Positions 15,736-22,957 of a DNA stretch of 52,998 nt are shown piece after piece. Under the pieces are notes generated by a model. It saw only the letters and a list, made by a program, of their open reading frames with translations, did not search any database and was not told the origin of the DNA. Origin of the DNA: CAYUET01 sp964443875 (lineage in GTDB: Bacteria > Auribacterota > JAFGBW01); NCBI GenBank assembly GCA_964443875.1, contig CAYUET010000018.1, positions 1-52,998 on the forward strand, read 5' to 3'. How positions within the stretch are numbered: the stretch's first letter is position 1; each line of letters opens with the position of its first letter. A program made the translations under genes and the position numbers.

Positions 15736-15822
15736 GGAGAGGTGGCAGAGCGGTTGAATGCACCGGTCTTGAAAACCGGAGTAGGGGTAACCCTACCGTG
15801 GGTTCAAATCCCACCCTCTCCG
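15736..15822 (+). tRNA. tRNA-Ser (anticodon UGA)
   Basis: An 87-nt class II tRNA. Acceptor arms GGAGAGG (15736-15742) and CCTCTCC (15815-15821) pair fully, with discriminator G at 15822. The anticodon arm is CCGGT-CTTGAAA-ACCGG with anticodon TGA, reading UCA-type serine codons. A long variable arm (GTAGGGGTAACCCTAC) is typical of tRNA-Ser, and the T-arm is GTGGG-TTCAAAT-CCCAC. CCA is not encoded, so it must be added after transcription. Confidence 0.97.
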
Positions 15823-15899
15823 CTCTTATAAAAAACAGGAGTAAAATTTCTACACACCAATTATCTTACAAACCCACCTACAACATAAAGGAAAAGACC

Positions 15900-16619
15900 A
15901 TGAAAGGGATTGTTCTTGCCGGCGGTTTAGGAACCAGACTTCGTCCCTTAACCCGTATCACCAATAAACATCTGCTTCCGGTTTACAATAAACCCATGAT
16001 CTTTTATCCCATCAATACACTTGTAAACGCCGGGATTACCGATATCATGATTGTTACCGGGGGAAGTCATGCTGGAGATTTTCTTCAGCTTCTGGGCAAT
16101 GGAAAGGATTTCGGACTCAAAGACATCAACTATACCTATCAGGAAGGTGAAGGCGGAATAGCTGAGGCCCTGAGCCTCTGTGAACACTTTGCGGATAAAG
16201 AGCCCATTGCAGTCATTCTCGGGGACAACATCATTCAAAAAAGCATTCATCGTTATGTTCAGAATTTTGAAAAACAGGGCAAGGGAGCCCGAATTCTCCT
16301 GAAAGAGGTTGAAGATCCTGAACGCTTTGGTGTTCCGACAATCAAAGGCGACTCTATCGTAAAAATCACTGAAAAACCCAAAAAACCGGATTCCAATTAT
16401 GCTGTCACCGGGATCTATATGTATGACGCCCTGGTTTTTGATATTATCAAGGGGCTTGAACCCTCAGACCGGGGTGAACTTGAGATTACGGATGTGAATA
16501 ACTACTACATCAGAAAAAAACTTTTAAAATATGACATCTTAGACGGCTGGTGGACTGATGCAGGAACTTTTGAATCGCTCTTCCATGCCTCTGATCTTGT
16601 TCAGAAAATGGAAGCCTGA
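15900..16619 (+). CDS. Sugar-phosphate nucleotidyltransferase (RmlA-like, short form)
   Basis: 239 residues from the ATG at 15900, which follows AAAGGAAAAG and matches the family N-terminus MKGIVLAGGLGTRLRPLT, the nucleotide-binding signature. VILGDNII carries the catalytic metal-binding Asp; KPMIFYPI, VEDPERFGVP and ITEKPKKPDSNYAVTGIYMYD match RmlA/glucose-1-phosphate thymidylyltransferase. Full-length RmlA is about 290 residues; this one ends after GWWTDAGTFESL, as in the short-form family. It would activate a hexose-1-phosphate with dTTP (or UTP) for surface polysaccharide synthesis; the exact sugar cannot be read from sequence. Earlier in-frame codons lie within the tRNA and are rejected. 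Four nt separate it from the pilZ gene. Confidence 0.88.
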   Translation: MKGIVLAGGLGTRLRPLTRITNKHLLPVYNKPMIFYPINTLVNAGITDIMIVTGGSHAGDFLQLLGNGKDFGLKDINYTYQEGEGGIAEALSLCEHFADKEPIAVILGDNIIQKSIHRYVQNFEKQGKGARILLKEVEDPERFGVPTIKGDSIVKITEKPKKPDSNYAVTGIYMYDALVFDIIKGLEPSDRGELEITDVNNYYIRKKLLKYDILDGWWTDAGTFESLFHASDLVQKMEA

Positions 16620-16623
16620 TCCT

Positions 16624-17004
16624 ATGACGCTGGGGATAAAAGATTCCTTTCCTGAAAAAAGAAAGCATCTGCGCTTATCTCTGCATTACCCTGTCCGTTA
16701 CAGGAAAGAAGCACAGGCCGATTTTATTGAAACCAAATCCGGAAACATCAGTTTCGGAGGTCTTATGTTCATCGCCCTTCAACCCATTCATGTGGGCGAT
16801 ACCATCGAACTGGAAATGACTTATCAGCAGCTTGACAGTTCCAAAACCATTGAACTTTCTTCCCGGGTCATCTGGGTGGATGACTCCGGATGGACTACGG
16901 AAAACCAAAAAGAATATTTTGTCGGTGTGCAGTTTAAAAGCACCAATCAGGATCAAAAAGAGGTTCTGTCAAAATTACTCAAAAATTATAATTCTTTTAT
17001 CTGA
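16624..17004 (+). CDS. PilZ-domain protein (c-di-GMP binding)
   Basis: 126 residues from the ATG at 16624, 4 nt after the nucleotidyltransferase stop. It is a single PilZ domain with both c-di-GMP motifs: RKHLR (RxxxR) near residue 14 and NISFGG ([D/N]xSxxG) near 42. Downstream the barrel pattern continues (GDTIELEM, LSSRVIWVDDSG, FVGVQF). PilZ proteins bind c-di-GMP and act on a partner, often in polysaccharide synthesis, motility or secretion. Its place between a sugar nucleotidyltransferase and smpB suggests a link to surface polysaccharide control, but the target is not visible. An in-frame longer start (16558) lies inside the upstream gene and is less likely. Confidence 0.88.
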   Translation: MTLGIKDSFPEKRKHLRLSLHYPVRYRKEAQADFIETKSGNISFGGLMFIALQPIHVGDTIELEMTYQQLDSSKTIELSSRVIWVDDSGWTTENQKEYFVGVQFKSTNQDQKEVLSKLLKNYNSFI

Positions 17005-17012
17005 TATCTGAA

Positions 17013-17480
17013 ATGAGCGAGAACGAAAAAGACTTTAAGGTGATCAACACCAACCGGAAGGCCTACTTCAATTACCAGTTTGACGAAAAAATTGAAGCCG
17101 GGATATGCCTGTTGGGCACCGAAATCAAGGCCATCCGCATACAGGGCTGCAATCTTCAGGAAAGTTTTATCCGCATTGAAAACGGAGAGGCCTGGGTTTG
17201 TCAGATGGAAATTCCCCTTTACCGTTTCGGAAATATTCAGAACCATGAGCCTTTCCGCAAACGAAAACTGCTCCTTCACCGCGGGCAGATCCGTCATCTT
17301 GAAATGGAGTCCGAAAGAAACAACATGTCGTGCATTCCCTTAAGACTCTTTATCAAGCATGGGCTGGCTAAAGTTGAAATCGGGATAGGCAAAGGGAAAA
17401 AACAACAGGATAAACGCGAAAACATCAAGAAAAAAACAGCCGAACGTGAAATGCAGCGGGCTGTCAAATACCGCAAATAA
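17013..17480 (+). CDS. smpB: SsrA-binding protein SmpB
   Basis: 155 residues, the usual SmpB length. Signatures are NRKAYFNYQFDEKIEAGI, LLGTEIKAIR, NHEPFRKRKLLLHRGQI, the IPLRLFIKHGLAKVEIGIGKGKK block and the basic C-terminal tail (DKRENIKKKTAEREMQRAVK) that enters the ribosomal A site. SmpB carries tmRNA (SsrA) to ribosomes stalled on broken mRNAs. Starts 8 nt after pilZ. No tmRNA gene is recognised in this window. Confidence 0.96.
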   Translation: MSENEKDFKVINTNRKAYFNYQFDEKIEAGICLLGTEIKAIRIQGCNLQESFIRIENGEAWVCQMEIPLYRFGNIQNHEPFRKRKLLLHRGQIRHLEMESERNNMSCIPLRLFIKHGLAKVEIGIGKGKKQQDKRENIKKKTAEREMQRAVKYRK

Positions 17481-17495
17481 GAGGAGTCTTTCCTT

Positions 17496-18635
17496 TTGAC
17501 TTTATCCTGTAAAAAAACTTCAGCCTTTGTCATTCTCGGCCTTGTTCTTGTTATTTTCCTGCTCAGCGTCCACCGTTACTCCAAAAGATTTGATAAAAAC
17601 TTCACAGGTTTTGCCTGTATGGGGGATCTGCACCCCGCCCCGGGATTCATTCCGGAAGATGCCTTTGTGCTTAAAAACTCACACGGCTATGACGGGCAGT
17701 TCTTCTATATGATCTGCCATGATCCCTGGATTATCAGTCCTGCGGGACAATTTATTGATGCTCCGGCTTATCGTTACCAGAGAATTCTCTATCCGCTCCT
17801 CGCAAAAACTCTCGCCCTCGGGTATCCCGAATTTTATGCCTATACCCTGGTCGCTGTTAACCTCCTGGCCATTCTCGGAGGAAGTTTCTATATTTTCCTT
17901 TTTATAAAAAACAGAGGGGGGAATCTCTGGCTTACATTCTTTTACCCGCTCTTCGGAGGGTTGTTGCTTTGCACATTAAGAGATCTTGCTGAACCTTTGG
18001 CACTTTTTTCCCTGACCTCCGCTTTTTATTATTCCGATAAACAAAAACCCTTCCCCCTCTGTCTTTCGCTTTCCCTGATGCTTTTAAGCCGTGAACTCTT
18101 TTTTATGTTTATCCCCGTTTTTCTGATGGACGCCTTATGGTTGAGACCTTCACGGAAACAGTTTGTATCTGTTCTTTTGTCGGTTATTCCCTGGCTCTTG
18201 TGGGAATACTATATTTATTATCGACTGGGGGTTAATCCCTTTTGTGCCGGAACGGGAAACCTCTCCCTTCCTCTTCAGGGATTTCTTCAAACGACCCGGC
18301 CTCTTTTCCAGCAATCCGCAAATTTTCCTGAAAAAGCCTATCGTTTGATCACCGTTTTCAGCATCCTCAGCTGTATTCCTGTTTGCACCGTCACTCTATT
18401 GAAAAAGAGAGATCTCCTGTCTTTCTGTTTTGCTGCCGTAACTCTTTTGCCTTTTTTTCTTTCGGAGTTTGTCTGGATTGAATACTGGAGCTATGGGAGG
18501 ATCCTTCTGCCTCTTCACCTTATTGCCCTCCTTACCGCCATTCAGAATAAAAATATTTTATTCTGGATTCCTGTAATCCCCGTCCCCCTGCTGTTTCTCA
18601 TTATTCAATGGCATGAGAAAATACTGATCCGGTAA
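17496..18635 (+). CDS. Polytopic membrane protein, GT-C-like (AZOBR_p60025-type)
   Basis: 379 residues with a TTG start 15 nt after smpB, chosen because GAGGAG lies at suitable distance. About nine hydrophobic helices. The first periplasmic loop has a distinctive set HGYDGQFFYMICHDPW...DAPAYRYQRILYPLLAK, which I associate with the AZOBR_p60025-type family of membrane proteins involved in cell-surface glycopolymer formation; the GYDGQFFY and RYQRILYP blocks are likely functional, as in GT-C enzymes that use lipid-linked sugars. Last gene of the rmlA-pilZ-smpB run, which fits a role in surface glycans. Downstream lies a palindrome-rich gap. Function beyond a membrane enzyme is inferred. Confidence 0.75.
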   Translation: MTLSCKKTSAFVILGLVLVIFLLSVHRYSKRFDKNFTGFACMGDLHPAPGFIPEDAFVLKNSHGYDGQFFYMICHDPWIISPAGQFIDAPAYRYQRILYPLLAKTLALGYPEFYAYTLVAVNLLAILGGSFYIFLFIKNRGGNLWLTFFYPLFGGLLLCTLRDLAEPLALFSLTSAFYYSDKQKPFPLCLSLSLMLLSRELFFMFIPVFLMDALWLRPSRKQFVSVLLSVIPWLLWEYYIYYRLGVNPFCAGTGNLSLPLQGFLQTTRPLFQQSANFPEKAYRLITVFSILSCIPVCTVTLLKKRDLLSFCFAAVTLLPFFLSEFVWIEYWSYGRILLPLHLIALLTAIQNKNILFWIPVIPVPLLFLIIQWHEKILIR

Positions 18636-18681
18636 ATTCTATTATTTACAGTTTTGTCTAAAGAAACGATTGTCAGGCTAA

Positions 18682-18715
18682 CCCGAATTTTGCGCGTAAG
18701 CGACAAATATTCGGG
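18682..18715. repeat. Palindromic dispersed repeat, copy 1
   Basis: CCCGAAT (18682-18688) pairs with ATTCGGG (18709-18715). Inside, TTTG pairs with CAAA and CGC with GCG around a GTAA tetraloop (GNRA type). A second copy at 52908-52941 matches 33 of 34 bases. It follows a gene end in both cases, like REP/PU-type extragenic palindromes. Confidence 0.8.
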
Positions 18716-18722
18716 ATGCAAT

Positions 18723-18748
18723 GCCTGTTTGCCCCAGTCAAAACAGGC
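18723..18748. repeat. Inverted repeat in palindrome cluster
   Basis: GCCTGTTT (18723-18730) and AAACAGGC (18741-18748) form an 8-bp stem with a 10-nt loop, 7 nt after the dispersed palindrome. Confidence 0.6.
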
Positions 18749-18753
18749 TTGCG

Positions 18754-18778
18754 CAGACAAAAGATTATTTTTTGTCTG
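18754..18778. terminator. Inverted repeat, possible bidirectional terminator
   Basis: CAGACAAAA (18754-18762) and TTTTGTCTG (18770-18778) form a 9-bp stem with a 7-nt loop. It lies between two convergent genes (ends 18635 and 18909) and could end transcription, but there is no T-run directly after the stem. Confidence 0.4.
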
Positions 18779-18786
18779 AATACAGG

Positions 18787-18809
18787 ATTGGGTACAATTT
18801 GTACCCAAT
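18787..18809. repeat. Near-perfect 23-bp palindrome
   Basis: ATTGGGTACAA and TTGTACCCAAT are an 11-bp perfect inverted repeat around a single T. With no loop it resembles an operator or site for a dimeric protein more than an RNA hairpin. No promoter is evident next to it. Confidence 0.6.
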
Positions 18810-18908
18810 GATTCAAGTCCATAGTAGGGCTGGAAGTTGTGATATATTAGGATTCGAATGGATTTTTTTCTGATTTTTCATGCAATATGCGGGCTAAACA
18901 GAAAAAAT

Positions 18909-19487
18909 TCAGGAAACACTTTTATCTTTAAGAACCCTGATCAGTTGTTCCTGGCTGTCCAGTAACTGAAAAATCTTATGCTTTTCAAAATCTGCGGATA
19001 AAACCATCTGCCGGATTTCATGATTGATAGTACTGATCTCGTCAATCAGACGAGTGTCCGCGGAATAATCATTCAGGGCAGCTCTCTCCTCACTGGCAGG
19101 CATCATAAAACGGGTACAGGCAAGACCGTCTTTAATCGTTCTTAAAAGCTGTTTGTATTCTACAGGTTTGACAAAGACCTCAAAAATATGTTTACGGATG
19201 CCGGGATTGTGTTTTAATATTTCGGGATTTCCGGTCAATACAATCACCGGAATGTTCTGACGGTATTTCTTGACATAATCCACAATATCAATACCGTTGA
19301 TATCCGGCATTTCAAGATCCGTAACGATCAGATGAAAATCATTTTCAGCAAATTCCTGGAGAAATTTCCGGCCTTCAGTAAAAATAAAAAAATGGGCATT
19401 GTCTTTAAAATCATTTTCCAGACAAAGCTTTACCGAATCCAGTCCCACCTTATCATCATCAATAAGTGCAATATTATACTTTGTCAT
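18909..19487 (-). CDS. Response regulator (receiver domain with helical extension)
   Basis: 192 residues. Residues 1-120 form a receiver domain with the acidic pocket D10-D12 (ALIDDDKVG), phospho-acceptor D57 (IVTDLEMP), switch T85 (VLTGN) and K107 (FVKP). Residues about 130-192 are polar and probably helical, with no DNA-binding or enzymatic output domain seen, so it likely acts through a protein partner. No histidine kinase is adjacent. A chemoreceptor-like gene and rlmN lie upstream on the same strand, 82 nt away or more, so a link with the receptor is possible but unproven. Confidence 0.88.
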   Translation of the reverse strand: MTKYNIALIDDDKVGLDSVKLCLENDFKDNAHFFIFTEGRKFLQEFAENDFHLIVTDLEMPDINGIDIVDYVKKYRQNIPVIVLTGNPEILKHNPGIRKHIFEVFVKPVEYKQLLRTIKDGLACTRFMMPASEERAALNDYSADTRLIDEISTINHEIRQMVLSADFEKHKIFQLLDSQEQLIRVLKDKSVS

Positions 19488-19568
19488 ACTTATTATTCTA
19501 ACATCAAAACCAACAAAAAGTAAACGACAAAGGCCTGCCTGATTTTTCAGGGGCTGTCAAATACCCGG

Positions 19569-20636
19569 TTAAAGCCGGCCGCCAAGCTGTCCGCAACCGG
19601 CCAGGATCTGATCCCCCTTGCTTTGTCTTCTGACAACCCTTACTCCGCGTGAGTGAAGATAGTTGAAAAAGGCCTCCCTTGCAGGAAGGGGGGAAGTCCT
19701 GTAGAGACCTTCCTCTGAAGCATTCAAAGGGATAAGATTGATTCTCGCTTTCAGCCCCCTTAGAAAAGAAAGGACCTCTTCTGCGTCCTTCAGGCTGTCA
19801 TTTACCCCTTCAATTAAAATATATTCAAATAAAATGACCGTCCCCGAAGGCAGAGGAAAGGCAAGGAGTGATTCTTTAAGCCTTTTAAGAGGAAACCGTT
19901 TATTGACAGGCATCAATTCACTTCTCAAAGAATCATTAGCAGCATTCAAAGAAACCGCCAGACAGCATTTCCGAGCTCCCTCCCTGCCCAGACGGTCAAT
20001 CTTATCTGCAAGGCCGCAGGTGGAAAGAGTGAGATGCATCCTTTTGAACGCAAATCCACAGGTATCCGTCAATATCTCCACCGACCTGAAGACATTTTCA
20101 TAATTATCCAGAGGCTCCCCCATTCCCATCCAGACCACATTCCGCACTTCTTCCTTCAAGATATGACGCACATGATAAATCTGCGCCACAATTTCCCAGG
20201 CCTCCAGATTTCTTATCCACTTCATTTTTCCTGTCCTGCAGAAAACGCACCCCATTTTACATCCTGCCTGGGAGGAAATACACAAGGTCTTGTATCCATC
20301 CATGGGAATCAGAACCGCTTCAATCTTCAGATCATCCTCCGTACAAAAGACAAATTTCTTTACATCTCCGTCTTTTAAAACCTCCCTAAGCGAAAGCAGC
20401 CGGACCCCAAAACCGCAGGTTCTGAGAGCCCCGAGCGTTTTAGGCGAATGCTGAAAACAGGACAGGGATTCCGGATTAAATACACCCTTCTGCATAACCT
20501 GCCGGTAAAGGGGTTTTGCAAAAAACTCTCCCTTTCCTGTCCTTTCCTTGAATACCTGGCAAAACCCGGCGTAGGTGTAATTAAGAAGATTAAAAGTGCT
20601 TAACGGGAAGGTATCTGGGAGATGAACTGATGCCAT
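19569..20636 (-). CDS. rlmN: RlmN-family radical SAM rRNA/tRNA adenine-C2 methyltransferase
   Basis: 355 residues. SQAGCKMGCVFCRTG holds the CxxxCxxC cluster motif in the form special to RlmN/Cfr; WMGMGEPLDNYENV, HLTLSTCGL, LAVSLNAAND, LMPVNKRF, and RRQSKGDQILAGCGQL (with the C-terminal catalytic Cys) complete the family. RlmN methylates C2 of A2503 in 23S rRNA and A37 of some tRNAs through a methyl-cysteine intermediate. The start at 20636 overlaps the end of the chemoreceptor-like gene by 37 bp; no later ATG fits the family, so the overlap is probably real and translation may be coupled. Confidence 0.9.
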   Translation of the reverse strand: MASVHLPDTFPLSTFNLLNYTYAGFCQVFKERTGKGEFFAKPLYRQVMQKGVFNPESLSCFQHSPKTLGALRTCGFGVRLLSLREVLKDGDVKKFVFCTEDDLKIEAVLIPMDGYKTLCISSQAGCKMGCVFCRTGKMKWIRNLEAWEIVAQIYHVRHILKEEVRNVVWMGMGEPLDNYENVFRSVEILTDTCGFAFKRMHLTLSTCGLADKIDRLGREGARKCCLAVSLNAANDSLRSELMPVNKRFPLKRLKESLLAFPLPSGTVILFEYILIEGVNDSLKDAEEVLSFLRGLKARINLIPLNASEEGLYRTSPLPAREAFFNYLHSRGVRVVRRQSKGDQILAGCGQLGGRL

Positions 20637-22780
20637 AGATCCTGCAGGGTTGTCGAAAGCTCTTTAATTTTCATGTTTTTGATCTGAATATCCATATCCT
20701 GTCTGCGCATATTCTGAAGCATCCCCTGATAAAGCATCTGATGACGCTGTAAAAAGGAAGTCAGCTGTCTGATCTGCTCAGATAATACCGTGTACTGGGT
20801 TTGCTGAATTTCCAATTTTTTAATAACCTGTGAAACTTTTTCCTTGATACTCTCGGTTACCGTGGCATTGGTGGTCATGGCATTTAAGGTATGTTCGACA
20901 GCCTCGGGAATCTGATTGATGATTTTACGGATTTCGTCTGTTGCTCCAACCGAACGGACGGCAAGTTTTTTAACCTCATCCGCCACAACGGCAAACCCGC
21001 GCCCAAGACGTCCGGTCCGGGCGGCCTCTATGGCAGCATTAAGCGCCAGCAAATTGGTCTGATCGGCAATCTTATCAATCACATTGATCACGGTTCCGAT
21101 ATTGTGGGCTTTCAGAGAAAGCTCCTGAATGGAATCATTAACCGTGTTCTTGTTGTTGGCATAGTCTTCCAGAACCCTCGAAATATCTGAAAAAACTCCC
21201 CGGGACATCTCAAATTCCTTAAGCTGAGTCTGCATATTTTCTGATAATTTAAGAACAAGTTCAGGGATTCCGGGATCGCCGTTCTTTTCCTTACCTTCCT
21301 GTTGAGTCTCCAGGGAGGATACAGAGGCCAGTTCATTATTGAGAATATGAAAAACTTCACCGAATCTCATTTTGAAAAGATTGAAATCTTCCGGTTTGAG
21401 CCTTATAAAATCAGGTTTTTTCTCAAGAGAGGGCTTTGTTACAGGTATGGTATTCTCAATTATTTTTTCTTCCTTACTACCCCTGGACTCGTTAAAAAAA
21501 GACCATCCGATCAGGGTTCCTCCGACGAAAAACCAATGAATCAAAAAGAGAGGGATCATGGGAAAAGAGGATGAAGAATCTTTATCGGCAGGGATTCCCT
21601 CCTTCAGACTCTGAATGACCTGTACTCCGTCTTTCATTTTCTTGAAAAATTTATGATAAAAATTCTGGAATTCATTGATCGCTGCAGAAATCCGGACCTG
21701 ACGGTTCTGCCATTCATTGAATTCACGCGCAAAAGTTTCCATCCGAAACAGCGACTTTTCAAGTTTCATAAGCTCATTTGAATTTAAAAGAACACCCTGG
21801 CGCCCACTGTCTGAGGCCCCCCCCGGCTTCTGCTTTTCTGCCGTTTTAGTCCATTCTGAAAAGGCCTCAGACAGAATACCCGAAAGATTTATTTCTGAAG
21901 GCAGGGTCTCTCCTATTTTTTTTACCTGCCCCCTTCCCTGTTCCATTTTTTGAGTCAGCTGGACGGATATTTTCGTATCCTCCTTCTGAGCGATCTGCGA
22001 TATTTTCTGAGAATGATCCTCCAGAGCCTGAATTAAAGATATTTTCAATTCAGCGGCTTTTTTCTGCAGCTCAGGGGGAAGCTGAACATCCTTTTCCTTT
22101 TTTATTTTTTTCCCTTCTGAATTCGTGTAATCCACGTTTATCTTTACAGTTGAAGGAACTATTCCTGCAAAATCAAGGTTTTGTACTTTATTTTTCAATC
22201 GTTCTATCTCCAGAAGATAGACTTCCTTCCCGTTTTCAAAATTCAGCTGAATGGAAGAAAAGGTATTTGAAAGGTCCGAAAGAATCACCTTGCTTTTTTC
22301 AAGAAGCTCTGCGAGGAGCGCATTGGCTTTCTTCTGGAAATTTTCAATAAGCTTTTTTTCATCCGCCTGCCCTGAAAAGGCATCGGATCGGGCGCTGAAC
22401 AAATCCCTTCTCAAATCCGCTTCAAGTTTAGCATTTCTGTTTTGAAAATCAGCAATCAGTACCTTGATCTCTGAGAGATGCTCTTTACTCTCCCCGAGGC
22501 TGGCTTTCGGCGCCAGAAGAGAAGTCTGAATATCCTTAATCCGGATCATTGACTGTTCCTCATAATCTGTAACCAGGGTTTGAATCCGGTTTTGAAGAGC
22601 CTGTTCTTTTTCCAGATAAATATTAAAATCAAAGTCCTTCCCATCCCCGGCAGCCAGAATACTGAGGAGGAACACAAGAAAAAAACTGACCATAAAAGAA
22701 AGAATAATTTCCCTTTTATAGCGCACTATAAACACTTTAATATTATCCCGCCAGAGGGGCCACTTCTGTATCAAAACCAT
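20600..22780 (-). CDS. Methyl-accepting chemotaxis-like receptor with long coiled-coil sensor region
   Basis: 726 residues. A first membrane helix (about 25-45) and a second (about 407-428) bracket a ~360-residue, charged, mostly helical periplasmic region, rather than a Cache or 4-helix-bundle domain I recognise. The cytoplasmic part has the MCP hairpin tip DQTNLLALNAAIEAARTG / GRGFAVVADEVKKLA (about 573-607), which binds CheA/CheW. No HAMP domain is apparent; a Pro/Lys-rich linker follows TM2 instead. There is no CheR-binding pentapeptide at the C-terminus and no che genes nearby, so the signalling partner is encoded elsewhere. Its 3' end overlaps rlmN. Confidence 0.85.
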   Translation of the reverse strand: MVLIQKWPLWRDNIKVFIVRYKREIILSFMVSFFLVFLLSILAAGDGKDFDFNIYLEKEQALQNRIQTLVTDYEEQSMIRIKDIQTSLLAPKASLGESKEHLSEIKVLIADFQNRNAKLEADLRRDLFSARSDAFSGQADEKKLIENFQKKANALLAELLEKSKVILSDLSNTFSSIQLNFENGKEVYLLEIERLKNKVQNLDFAGIVPSTVKINVDYTNSEGKKIKKEKDVQLPPELQKKAAELKISLIQALEDHSQKISQIAQKEDTKISVQLTQKMEQGRGQVKKIGETLPSEINLSGILSEAFSEWTKTAEKQKPGGASDSGRQGVLLNSNELMKLEKSLFRMETFAREFNEWQNRQVRISAAINEFQNFYHKFFKKMKDGVQVIQSLKEGIPADKDSSSSFPMIPLFLIHWFFVGGTLIGWSFFNESRGSKEEKIIENTIPVTKPSLEKKPDFIRLKPEDFNLFKMRFGEVFHILNNELASVSSLETQQEGKEKNGDPGIPELVLKLSENMQTQLKEFEMSRGVFSDISRVLEDYANNKNTVNDSIQELSLKAHNIGTVINVIDKIADQTNLLALNAAIEAARTGRLGRGFAVVADEVKKLAVRSVGATDEIRKIINQIPEAVEHTLNAMTTNATVTESIKEKVSQVIKKLEIQQTQYTVLSEQIRQLTSFLQRHQMLYQGMLQNMRRQDMDIQIKNMKIKELSTTLQDLWHQFISQIPSR

Positions 22781-22957
22781 TATTCTTCAACCTGTTTAAA
22801 TTTGGGATCACTATAGCCTTTCACCCTCAATAGCCCAAGAAAAAAAAAGAAGGAAAAAACATGATATTTTTTTTCTTGACGTCAGGCCTTAAACTGATTT
22901 TTAACTAACCTTATTCTTTTAATATAAAATCTCGCGAATTGAAAGGAAACAAGGAAT

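Noticed and set aside
18676..18722. Integron attC site
   Set aside because: Bases like GCTAAC and, in copy 2, GTTAGAT recall attC core sites, but the paired RYYYAAC/GTTRRRY sites, bulged extra-helical bases and any integrase are missing; a REP-like repeat explains it better.
18605..18808. 67-codon minus-strand frame in the palindrome cluster
   Set aside because: It runs through the inverted repeats and the end of the upstream gene and has no Shine-Dalgarno or recognisable product.
22781..22957. CIRCE or sigma-32 control of htpG
   Set aside because: No TTAGCACTC-N9-GAGTGCTAA and no sigma-32-like promoter is visible.
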